Below are positions 1-5,014 of a DNA stretch of 5,014 nucleotides, in pieces. Position 1 is the first letter of the stretch; every line of letters begins with the position of its first letter. The translations under genes were made by a program, and so were the position numbers. The notes under the pieces were generated by a model. It had not been told where the DNA came from. It did no database searches and saw nothing but the letters and a program-made list of their open reading frames with translations. The DNA lies in NCBI GenBank assembly GCA_036258795.1, contig DATACZ010000150.1, forward strand, positions 1 through 5,014, given 5' to 3'. The DNA comes from DATACZ01 sp036258795 (GTDB lineage: Bacteria > Actinomycetota > CADDZG01 > JAHWKV01).

Positions 1-62
1 AAGGATTCGAACCTTCACTAAGGGATCCAAAGTCCCTGGTGCTGCCGTTACACTATCCCGGA
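1..62 (-). tRNA. tRNA-Gln (anticodon UUG), 3' end cut by window edge
   Basis: The minus strand folds as a tRNA. The 5' acceptor strand is TCCGGGA (62-56), followed by TA. The D arm has stem GTGT/GCAC around a loop holding the GG pair. The anticodon stem AGGGA/TCCCT encloses the loop CTTTGGA (32-26), whose anticodon TTG lies at 30-28 and reads Gln CAA. A four-base variable loop is followed by the T arm with loop TTCGAAT. The 3' T-stem ends at base 1, so the last T-stem base, the acceptor 3' strand and the discriminator lie outside the window, about 9-12 nt. A weak first pair (U1) is common in bacterial tRNA-Gln. The gene is co-directional with rsmA, 67 bp upstream, and no terminator separates them. 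A TTAAAT box (minus strand, 92-87) could be its own -10, but I see no good -35. Confidence 0.93.
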
Positions 63-129
63 CTACTTCTCGGGCCGCACCGCTACATTTAACACCTGCG
101 CATCCTCAGGAAGTCTTTGCTCGGGTGCA

Positions 130-975
130 TCACCGCAAGGCCTCAACGATAAGCGCAAACTCCTCCAGGCTCAGCGACTCCGCCCGCGCGCCAGGTGCAA
201 CTCCAGCTCGCCGTAGCGCCTCCTCGACCCGTTCGGCACTCTGCCCCAGCCCCGCGATCAGGGCGTTTCTCACCGTCTTGCGGCGCTGGCCAAAGGCCGC
301 TCTTACGACAGGCATCAACTCGGCACTCTCGACCTTTACTTCGGGCGCGCGCCGCTCCAGCCGGATGAGCAGCGACTCTACCTTCGGTGCTGGCCAGAAC
401 ACCGTAGGAGGGACCTTGCCCAGAATGGTGGCGCGGCAGTGGTAAGCGACCAAAACGGTTATGCCACCGTAGGATTTGGATCCCGGCCGCGCCGCCAGGC
501 GCTCTCCAACCTCCCTCTGTACCATCACCACGAAATCGGAAATGGACGGTGCCTGGTCTAGGAGCGTAGCGATCAAAGGCGGGGCTATGTTGTATGGAAG
601 GTTGGAGATGAAGCGGTGCGGATTGGAGCCCAGCAAACCTGGGTAGTCGACCGACATGGCGTCGCCTTCCACCAACCGGACATTGGAACGATCAGCCAGC
701 ACCTCCCGTAGGGCGGGAATAAGCCTCCGGTCGAGCTCTATGGCGATTACATCGGAGGCGGCCGCAGACAGCCCCAGGGTGAGCGTCCCCAAGCCGGCAC
801 CCACCTCAACAACTCGATCGGAAGCAGCTACCTCCGCCAGCCTTACGACTCTGCGGATGGTGTTTGGGTCGACCACGAAGTTCTGGCCGAGGGCTTGAGA
901 AGGCCTGATCCCGTACCGGCGGGCCAGGCTTTTTACGTCAGAGGGGGTTAGTAGCTTGGGCCCTTCCTCTACCAC
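130..975 (-). CDS. rsmA: 16S rRNA (adenine1518-N6/adenine1519-N6) dimethyltransferase RsmA
   Basis: RsmA (KsgA) uses S-adenosylmethionine to dimethylate two adjacent adenines in the 3'-terminal hairpin of 16S rRNA, a late step and checkpoint of small-subunit assembly in the cytoplasm. The 281-residue protein is of normal family length and shows the full motif set: LGQNF at 29-33, the SAM-binding loop EVGAGLGTLT at 57-66, the acidic residue pair IELD at 79-82, GDA at 104-106, the catalytic NLPYN at 125-129, FWPAPKVES at 193-201, and FGQRRKT at 228-234 in the small C-terminal helical domain. The start is GTG at 975-973; no upstream in-frame start is visible nearby and the next usable codon would remove N-terminal sequence. 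It overlaps the upstream wall-protein gene by 7 bp (GTGGTAG) and has no strong Shine-Dalgarno sequence, so translational coupling is likely. The function call is secure; the start is probable. Confidence 0.97.
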   Translation of the reverse strand: MVEEGPKLLTPSDVKSLARRYGIRPSQALGQNFVVDPNTIRRVVRLAEVAASDRVVEVGAGLGTLTLGLSAAASDVIAIELDRRLIPALREVLADRSNVRLVEGDAMSVDYPGLLGSNPHRFISNLPYNIAPPLIATLLDQAPSISDFVVMVQREVGERLAARPGSKSYGGITVLVAYHCRATILGKVPPTVFWPAPKVESLLIRLERRAPEVKVESAELMPVVRAAFGQRRKTVRNALIAGLGQSAERVEEALRRAGVAPGARAESLSLEEFALIVEALR

Positions 976-2210
976 TCGATCTTGACATTCAGCACGCCCC
1001 GCGACTGGGGCGAGAGCTGAGTGAAGGCTGCGTCGGAGAGGTCGATGATGCGCCCCTCGACAAAGGGCCCCCGGTCCCGAATGGTGACCGTCACCTGCCT
1101 GCCGTTGGCCAGGTTGGTAACCCGAACGAGAGTCCCGAAGGGAAGGGTGCGGTGCGCCGCCATGAGCCCTGGCTGCGTGTACCAGGTCGCCTTGCCGCTC
1201 TGCGATCGAGTGGGGTTCTTGACCGTGGGACGGTGCGTGCCCACGAGGGTGATCTCCCCGACGGGCTGCCTGACTACCTCGCTGCCCACGAATACCCGGC
1301 TGCGGACCTTCCCGTCCTCATAGGTGATTCGGTAGGTGCTTGCCTTGATTCCGTCGACCCCTTTGGTCTTGATCTTGCGAACCCCAAGCTCCAGCTTGTC
1401 GGACTTTTCCGTGACCGTCGTAAACCCAATCTTGGAGTGCAGCTTTTCGACCGCCTGACTGACCCTGATCACCTTTATCGTCGACCCTTCCGAGGGGTAG
1501 GCGACTATGCTGGGCTCAACCCGATCGTGCGGGCCGAGCACCACTCCTAGCTGCCTCAGCAACCCCCCAGCCGTGAGCACGTTGGTAAACACCGGCCGGA
1601 CGTGTCCGTCGTGGACAACGGTGGTCTTCACCGACTGCGCCACTACGATCTCGTCATTCACGCCGATCCGAGTGGACGGTGATGGGGCAATGAGGGCACC
1701 TCTGGATACCACCGAAAGCTCTTTCAGGATCTCGTCGACGGTCCTTCCGGTAACCTCCTCGACCCTCCGCTCGCCGTTTATCACCACCACGACCTTCTTC
1801 GGACGCAGCACTTCGATCCTTTGATTCGGCACGAGCCGGGTGGCGGAGCCGGGTATGACCCTGTCCCGAGGGCCTACCACCACTCCCAGCCTGGACAGAG
1901 CCGATCCCACTGTGGGTGCAAAGGTCTTAAAACCCCGGACTTGCCCTCGGTCCACCACGGTTACCTGCTTCTGAGCCTGGAAGTACCAGACGCATCCCGC
2001 CGCAAGAGCAAACGTGAGCAGGACACGGACCATCCCGCGCGGCAGGGTCCCGCTCCGAGTGGACGACCGGTCGTACTGAAGGCTGACAAGGTCTATTACG
2101 GGAGCGTTTCCGAGGGGAACAGCAGTCTGACGGTACGCGGCACCGCCCAGGTCTCGGTGTCGGGGCACGCGGACACTGGAGGTGTGGACCGTACTTGCGT
2201 TGCGGTGCAC
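969..2210 (-). CDS. Membrane-anchored DUF348-G5-RlpA-like (double-psi beta-barrel) cell-wall protein
   Basis: This is probably an exported, membrane-tethered peptidoglycan-acting protein. From the GTG at 2210 it has 413 residues: a polar N-terminal stretch 1-60, one hydrophobic segment about 61-77, three DUF348-type repeats (about 83-122, 138-180 and 195-236, each with a T..A.....LGV/ELSV-like core), a G5 domain about 250-325 ending in TLVGT, and an RlpA-like double-psi beta-barrel at 338-413. The barrel carries AAHRTLPFGT (351-360), RDRGPF (378-383) and RIIDLS (387-392). DUF348 and G5 domains occur in actinobacterial RpfB and Bacillus YabE, and the position just upstream of rsmA matches those genes; here the terminal domain is RlpA-like instead of an Rpf lysozyme-like or 3D domain. 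RlpA in Pseudomonas is a lytic transglycosylase, but activity here is inferred. The start is uncertain: GTG 2210 has only a weak TAGGT upstream, and ATG 2033 (Met60) would place the hydrophobic segment at the N-terminus. Confidence 0.88.
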   Translation of the reverse strand: MHRNASTVHTSSVRVPRHRDLGGAAYRQTAVPLGNAPVIDLVSLQYDRSSTRSGTLPRGMVRVLLTFALAAGCVWYFQAQKQVTVVDRGQVRGFKTFAPTVGSALSRLGVVVGPRDRVIPGSATRLVPNQRIEVLRPKKVVVVINGERRVEEVTGRTVDEILKELSVVSRGALIAPSPSTRIGVNDEIVVAQSVKTTVVHDGHVRPVFTNVLTAGGLLRQLGVVLGPHDRVEPSIVAYPSEGSTIKVIRVSQAVEKLHSKIGFTTVTEKSDKLELGVRKIKTKGVDGIKASTYRITYEDGKVRSRVFVGSEVVRQPVGEITLVGTHRPTVKNPTRSQSGKATWYTQPGLMAAHRTLPFGTLVRVTNLANGRQVTVTIRDRGPFVEGRIIDLSDAAFTQLSPQSRGVLNVKIEW

Positions 2211-2229
2211 TTGATCGCCAACCTACCAG

Positions 2230-2300
2230 TGCCCGACGTAGGGAGGCAACCCCCAGGCCGGCGGCATGCCGGGTGAAGCCGAATGCCCGATGTCCGGGAT
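2230..2300. other. GC-rich, hairpin-forming segment in the divergent intergenic region
   Basis: Between the two divergent genes lies a GC-rich stretch with several small dyads: CCGGC/GCCGG (2258-2262 with 2268-2272, loop of five) and CCCG/CGGG (2286-2289 with 2295-2298, loop of five). A possible third pairs the GGG at 2241-2243 with nearby C runs. The related strings GTGCCCGACGT (2230-2240) and ATGCCCGATGT (2283-2293) look like a degenerate direct repeat. On the minus strand the segment would fall in the 5' leader of the wall-protein gene. I tried to match it to c-di-AMP, SAM, c-di-GMP, cobalamin and glycine riboswitches and found no convincing conserved core. There is no T-run, so it is not an intrinsic terminator. 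Confidence 0.35.
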
Positions 2301-2312
2301 GGGTAAATACCT

Positions 2313-2340
2313 GTTAGATCCAAATTAATTGCACATACAA
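2313..2340 (-). promoter_or_regulatory. Possible promoter for the DUF348-G5-RlpA gene
   Basis: On the minus strand, TTGTAT (2340-2335) and TCTAAC (2318-2313) are separated by 16 bp, an approximate sigma-70-type -35/-10 pair in the only AT-rich stretch upstream of the gene. Transcription would start near 2306 and give a leader of roughly 95 nt covering the GC-rich hairpin segment. The -35 overlaps the left arm of the inverted repeat at 2329-2371. Both boxes are imperfect, so this is a candidate only. Confidence 0.3.
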
Positions 2341-2371
2341 CTAAATGGCCTGACAATGGTTGTGTACGCAA
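2329..2371. repeat. Imperfect 13-bp inverted repeat, candidate operator or leader hairpin
   Basis: TTGCACATACAAC (2329-2341) and GTTGTGTACGCAA (2359-2371) are inverted copies matching at 10 of 13 positions, with a 17-bp spacer. The arm centres are 30 bp apart, close to three helical turns. The repeat sits in the AT-rich part of the divergent intergenic region, overlaps a possible leftward -35, and lies 18 bp upstream of the ribosome binding site of the rightward gene. It could bind a dimeric regulator or, on the plus strand, form a leader hairpin with one U-G pair and two mismatches. Function is inferred from position only. Confidence 0.45.
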
Positions 2372-2388
2372 CTTTCAGTCAAAGGGAG

Positions 2389-2395
2389 AGGAGGT
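2389..2395 (+). promoter_or_regulatory. Strong ribosome binding site that fixes the start at ATG 2400
   Basis: AGGAGGT is a full complement to the 16S rRNA anti-Shine-Dalgarno sequence. It leaves 4 nt before ATG 2400 but only 1 nt before the in-frame TTG at 2397, which favours the ATG. It is the strongest ribosome binding site in the window. Confidence 0.85.
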
Positions 2396-2399
2396 ATTG

Positions 2400-2795
2400 A
2401 TGCTGGAGAGAGAGCAGATACAGATGCTCCGGAAACCGAACTTCGCTCACCTCGCCACGGTTGCGCCGGACGGGTCCCCTCAAGTAACCCCGGTCTGGGT
2501 TGATGTGAGGGAGGACGAAGACCTCATCCTGGTGAACACCGCGGAAGGTCGAAGGAAGGTAAAGAACATCCGGCAAAACCCCCAAGTGGCGATTGACGTA
2601 ATCGAGCAGGAAAACCCTTACAACATGGTTTCCATCAAAGGCGAGGTCGTCGACATAACCGCCGAGGGAGCGGACGAGCACATCGACTCGTTGGCCAAGA
2701 AGTACCTGGGCAAGGACAAGTATCCGTTTAGGCAGCCGGGCGAGAAGCGGCTCATTCTTAAGATTCGCCCCGAACGGGTGGCCAAGGCCGCCTAA
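2400..2795 (+). CDS. PPOX-class split-barrel oxidoreductase, probably F420-dependent (FDOR-B type)
   Basis: This 131-residue cytoplasmic protein belongs to the pyridoxamine 5'-phosphate oxidase-like split beta-barrel group, in the subgroup usually annotated as PPOX-class F420-dependent enzymes. Visible landmarks are an N-terminal helix followed by FAHLATVAPDGSPQVTPVW (15-33), the strand and basic segment LVNTAEGRRKVKNIRQNP (44-61) that in this fold contacts the cofactor phosphate, NPYNMVSIKGEVV (72-84), and EGADEHIDSLAKKYLGKDKY (89-108), which is characteristic of the family. Such proteins bind FMN or deazaflavin F420 as homodimers and reduce varied substrates; the substrate cannot be read here. 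Translation starts at ATG 2400, not the adjacent TTG 2397. It is a single-gene unit, divergent from the wall-protein gene and closed by the terminator at 2821-2854. An FMN- or heme-binding relative remains possible. Confidence 0.9.
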   Translation: MLEREQIQMLRKPNFAHLATVAPDGSPQVTPVWVDVREDEDLILVNTAEGRRKVKNIRQNPQVAIDVIEQENPYNMVSIKGEVVDITAEGADEHIDSLAKKYLGKDKYPFRQPGEKRLILKIRPERVAKAA

Positions 2796-2820
2796 TAGGC
2801 CAGTCACCTCCACATCAATC

Positions 2821-2854
2821 GAGGCGTCCAGCAACCTGGACGCCTCAATTTATT
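2821..2854 (+). terminator. Rho-independent terminator after the PPOX/F420 gene
   Basis: A perfect 11-bp stem GAGGCGTCCAG/CTGGACGCCTC (2821-2831 with 2836-2846) closes a CAAC tetraloop and is followed by the T-rich tail AATTTATT. It lies 25 bp after the stop codon and ends 30 bp before the next gene, so it separates the oxidoreductase from the lipid gene pair. Confidence 0.85.
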
Positions 2855-2884
2855 GGTCAACTACCGGCGTAGGATGTTGTTTCA

Positions 2885-3757
2885 ATGGCTGAGCCCAGCC
2901 CCAAGCTCGAAGATCGGCGGATCGCTTTCGTCCTGGGTGGCGGAGGCAACCTGGGCAGCTACGAGGTGGGGATGCTTCACGCCCTGCTCGAACGAGACAT
3001 CGTTCCGGACGTCGTAGTTGGCACGTCGGTCGGCGCTCTCAACGGAGCAGCGATTGCAGCGGAGCCAACCATGGCTACCGTTGAAAGCCTCATGCAGGCG
3101 TGGCTGACGCTCGGCAAGCAGAGAATCTTCGCCTCACCGTTCGGTGGGGCGGGGGCTCTCTTCAGCAAGGGGACCCACCTTCATGGCAACGACGAGCTCA
3201 GGGCGCTCATCAAGCGGCTGCTCCCGGTTGAGACTTTCGAGGAGCTCAAGGTGCCTTTCCACTGCGTGGCGGCAAGCATTGAGCGCGCCGCGGAGCAGTG
3301 GTTCAGCGAGGGCTCCCTCACCGACGCCATCCTGGCATCCTCCGCCGTCCCCGGCCTCCTACCGCCGGTACAAATAGGCGGCGAGCACTACCTGGATGGG
3401 GGACTTGTTAACAGCATCCCCGTGGACCGAGCGGTACAGCTGGGAGCCACCGACCTGTACGTTCTGCACGTGGGGAGGATAGAAAGGCCCCTGGAACCCC
3501 CTCGAAACCTGCTTCAGGTTGCGATGGTGGCCTTCGAGATCGCCCGTCGCCACCGATTTGCGAGGGAGATGGCCGCTCTTCCGGCGGGAGTCGTCTCCCA
3601 CGTCCTTCCCACGGGCGAGGAGGAGCTGCCGGCCTATGACCCAATCGGACAGCTCAGGTACCGAGACTTCCGCCGCGTGGGCGAGAGAATGGAAAGGGCG
3701 TACCAAGCCACATCCAGGTATCTGGAGAGCCTCTCCCAGCTTTCTCCTAAGGGCTAA
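2885..3757 (+). CDS. Patatin-like phospholipase / lipid acyl hydrolase
   Basis: Patatin-like proteins use a Ser-Asp dyad to release fatty acids from phospholipids or other acyl lipids. The 290-residue protein shows a glycine-rich oxyanion loop GGGGNLGSYEVG (18-29), the nucleophile elbow GTSVG (46-50, Ser48), a middle region with SSAVPGLLPP (152-161), and the DGG motif (171-173, Asp171) followed by LVNSIPV. Length fits the short bacterial single-domain form; there is no signal peptide, so it probably acts in the cytoplasm at the inner membrane face. The Lys/Arg usual in the oxyanion loop is Leu23. ATG 2885 is preceded by AGGA (2871-2874) at 10 nt; the overlapping TAGGAT could instead be a -10 box giving an almost leaderless mRNA. 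The acyltransferase gene starts 18 bp after its stop, suggesting a shared transcript and a joint role in acyl-chain turnover. The natural substrate is unknown. Confidence 0.92.
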   Translation: MAEPSPKLEDRRIAFVLGGGGNLGSYEVGMLHALLERDIVPDVVVGTSVGALNGAAIAAEPTMATVESLMQAWLTLGKQRIFASPFGGAGALFSKGTHLHGNDELRALIKRLLPVETFEELKVPFHCVAASIERAAEQWFSEGSLTDAILASSAVPGLLPPVQIGGEHYLDGGLVNSIPVDRAVQLGATDLYVLHVGRIERPLEPPRNLLQVAMVAFEIARRHRFAREMAALPAGVVSHVLPTGEEELPAYDPIGQLRYRDFRRVGERMERAYQATSRYLESLSQLSPKG

Positions 3758-3775
3758 GGACCCGGCGGGCTTACG

Positions 3776-4840
3776 GTGAACCGCCTTCCTCCACGAATCG
3801 TCCGCAGGCTGGTGGTGGCCCCGATCGTGCTCGCACTGTGCCTTTTTCTCGTCGCCCTTTTCCCCGCATACCTCGCGGCGTCCGCCTTGGCGGCGCTCGC
3901 CGGCGACCGCAGGTGGCGCCTGCTTCGCATCACCACTTTTGCCACCGTCTACGCGGTCTACGAATTCATAGGCATCCTTGCCATGCTTATGCTGTGGCTG
4001 AGGGCACTGGCGGGGTTCAGAATCCGCTCACCCCAGATTCAAGAAGCGCACATCAGATTCATGCGCTGGTGGCTGAGGGGCATCAACCGCGCCGCCGCGG
4101 CGCTTTTCAACCTCAGAATCCACATCGAGGACAAGAAGGCGCCCGAAGCAGGACCCGTACTGGTCTTCAGCCGGCACGCCGGTCCAGGCAACTCACTGAT
4201 GCTTGTGGCCGAGATCATGCTTGCCTACAACCGGCGGCCGCGAATCGTGATGCTGGCCAAGCTTCAGTGGGACCCGTTCTTCGACATGATCGGCAACCGG
4301 CTCCCGAACCGATTCATTCAGCACGACCCAGCTAGGAGAGACCTCTATGTCAGAGCAATCGCCGAGCTCGCCGAGGGCATAGGCGAACATGACGCCTTCG
4401 TCCTATTTCCGGAGGGCAAGGACTTCACCCCAAAACTGCGGCTGCGGGCGATTGCCCACCTCAGAAAGGGAGGGCATCTCGAGGCCGCCGAGAAGGCCGA
4501 GAGGATGGCCCGGGTTCTTCCGCCCCGCCCCGGCGGGGTGACCGCGGCCGTCGGGGCGGCCCCCCACGCGGACGTGGTATTTGTCGCCCATACGGTGCTC
4601 GAGGACGTCGGCAGCTTCCGGGAACTGTGGCACAGGATCCCGCTCGACCGCCCGGTGTTTGCACGGTACTGGCGGATCCCTGCGGAGGAGGTGCCCAGCG
4701 AGAGGGACGAGCTTATCGATTGGCTTTTCCACTGGTGGGGCCGAATCGATACATGGATTGCCCAACGGGTGGCGATGGTCGAGGAGCAAGCTCCAAGGGA
4801 CTCCGATAAGACGGAGGCCATCCCACCGTCCAGCAGCTGA
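3776..4840 (+). CDS. PlsC-like (lysophospholipid/glycerophosphate-type) acyltransferase, membrane associated
   Basis: PlsC-family enzymes move an acyl chain onto a lysolipid or glycerol phosphate at the membrane. The 354-residue protein has two hydrophobic N-terminal segments (about 12-42 and 54-80), then the acyltransferase domain: LVFSRHAGPGNS (129-140) as motif I, LQWDPFFDMIGNRLPNRFI (163-181), FPEGKDFTP (211-219) as motif III, and PPRPGG (249-254) near motif IV. The tail to 354 is polar and probably disordered after about 335. In the HX4D motif the expected Asp is Asn139 (codon AAC at 4190-4192), while His134 is kept. The pattern RHAGPG with FPEG..FTP recalls an actinobacterial family annotated as 1-acylglycerol-3-phosphate acyltransferase; substrate is inferred. 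The start is GTG 3776, 18 bp after the patatin stop, with AAGGA at 3756-3760 as a distant ribosome binding site, so it is likely co-transcribed and possibly coupled. Confidence 0.88.
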   Translation: MNRLPPRIVRRLVVAPIVLALCLFLVALFPAYLAASALAALAGDRRWRLLRITTFATVYAVYEFIGILAMLMLWLRALAGFRIRSPQIQEAHIRFMRWWLRGINRAAAALFNLRIHIEDKKAPEAGPVLVFSRHAGPGNSLMLVAEIMLAYNRRPRIVMLAKLQWDPFFDMIGNRLPNRFIQHDPARRDLYVRAIAELAEGIGEHDAFVLFPEGKDFTPKLRLRAIAHLRKGGHLEAAEKAERMARVLPPRPGGVTAAVGAAPHADVVFVAHTVLEDVGSFRELWHRIPLDRPVFARYWRIPAEEVPSERDELIDWLFHWWGRIDTWIAQRVAMVEEQAPRDSDKTEAIPPSSS

Positions 4841-4861
4841 GATCCGTGCGGGTCCGTGAGG

Positions 4862-4880
4862 GCCAATCAATGGCTTTTTT
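4862..4880 (+). terminator. Weak possible intrinsic terminator after the acyltransferase gene
   Basis: GCCA (4862-4865) can pair with TGGC (4871-4874) around a five-base loop, directly followed by six T residues (4875-4880). The stem can be lengthened only by G-U and A-U pairs with the T-run. It starts 21 bp after the stop codon, the right place for the end of the patatin-acyltransferase unit, but the short stem makes it uncertain. Confidence 0.45.
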
Positions 4881-4923
4881 GGCTTCGTCACCCCAGGCCG
4901 TACCCTTGGAGCCCCCTCAGACG

Positions 4924-4951
4924 TTGACCACAACAGGGCATTGTCTATCGG
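4924..4951 (+). promoter_or_regulatory. Possible promoter reading out of the window
   Basis: TTGACC (4924-4929) is close to a consensus -35, with TATCGG (4946-4951) 16 bp downstream as a poor -10. The region 4881-5014 contains no credible coding sequence on either strand. A bulged hairpin can form at 4978-4995 (CCGC/GCGG outer stem). If real, the promoter would serve a gene or RNA beyond the right edge. Confidence 0.25.
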
Positions 4952-5014
4952 TGAGAGCTTTCCGAGCGTTTTACAAGCCGCCCGGCTGGGAGCGGACTGG
5001 GCCTGGGGGGTTAT

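Noticed and set aside
1152..2276. Several plus-strand open frames opposite the wall-protein gene
   Set aside because: The minus-strand reading has DUF348, G5 and RlpA-like domains in order; the plus frames show no motif and are explained by GC bias.
2225..2330. c-di-AMP (ydaO-class) riboswitch
   Set aside because: Scattered similarity such as GGGTGAAGCCG on the plus strand was noted, but the other conserved core blocks are missing, and the minus-strand leader is short for this class. Kept only as an unclassified structured segment.
2096..2371. Minus-strand open frame of 91 codons spanning the divergent intergenic region
   Set aside because: It overlaps the wall gene's N-terminus in another frame, runs through promoter-like AT-rich DNA, and has no recognisable product or ribosome binding site.
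2379..2834. Minus-strand open frame of 151 codons opposite the PPOX/F420 gene
   Set aside because: It is antisense to a clear family member, has no recognisable domain, and crosses the terminator hairpin; its composition mirrors the real gene's codon structure.
4403..4933. Minus-strand open frame of 176 codons opposite the acyltransferase gene
   Set aside because: Pro/Arg/Gly-rich product typical of an antisense shadow in GC-rich DNA. The sense strand holds conserved motifs FPEG and PPRPGG.
4881..5014. Start of an rRNA, tmRNA or similar stable RNA at the right edge
   Set aside because: The -35-like TTGACC and the hairpin at 4978-4995 were suggestive, but no diagnostic sequence of any stable RNA is present before the window ends.
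1..5014. Mobile element, CRISPR array or defence system
   Set aside because: No transposase, integrase, terminal repeats, regularly spaced repeats or nuclease/helicase domains are visible; the gene content is housekeeping and lipid metabolism.

Overview
This 5,014-base, GC-rich window (roughly 60% by eye) reads as ordinary chromosome from a member of the Actinomycetota or a close relative. Three points suggest this. First, a DUF348/G5 cell-wall protein lies directly upstream of rsmA, as rpfB does in actinobacteria and yabE does in Bacillus. Second, there is a small split-barrel oxidoreductase of the F420-associated type. Third, there is a PlsC-like acyltransferase of a form I associate with actinobacteria. 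This assignment is inferred from family knowledge, not from a marker-gene search.

Left half (minus strand, about 1-2210). Read in the direction of transcription, the order is a DUF348-G5-RlpA-type wall protein, then rsmA (16S rRNA dimethyladenosine transferase) overlapping it by 7 bp, then a tRNA-Gln(UUG) cut by the left window edge. The two protein genes look translationally coupled. The tRNA follows 67 bp after rsmA with no visible terminator between.

Divergent intergenic region (about 2211-2399). The half next to the wall gene is GC-rich and can form short hairpins. The half next to the rightward gene is AT-rich and holds an imperfect 13-bp inverted repeat and possible promoters for both directions. 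I could not match it to a known riboswitch.

Right half (plus strand, about 2389-4840). A 131-residue FMN/F420-type split-barrel protein has a near-perfect ribosome binding site and is closed by a clear intrinsic terminator. A two-gene unit follows: a patatin-like phospholipase and, 18 bp later, a membrane-associated PlsC-type acyltransferase. Together they suggest a deacylation/reacylation cycle for membrane lipid remodelling. Both show substitutions in textbook motifs: Leu in place of Lys/Arg in the patatin glycine-rich loop, and Asn in place of Asp in the acyltransferase HX4D motif. The last 174 bases contain no gene I can support, only a weak possible terminator and a possible promoter for something beyond the window.

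I see no mobile element, CRISPR array, prophage or obvious novel system. The most interesting points are the HX4N acyltransferase paired with an atypical patatin, and the structured divergent intergenic region.
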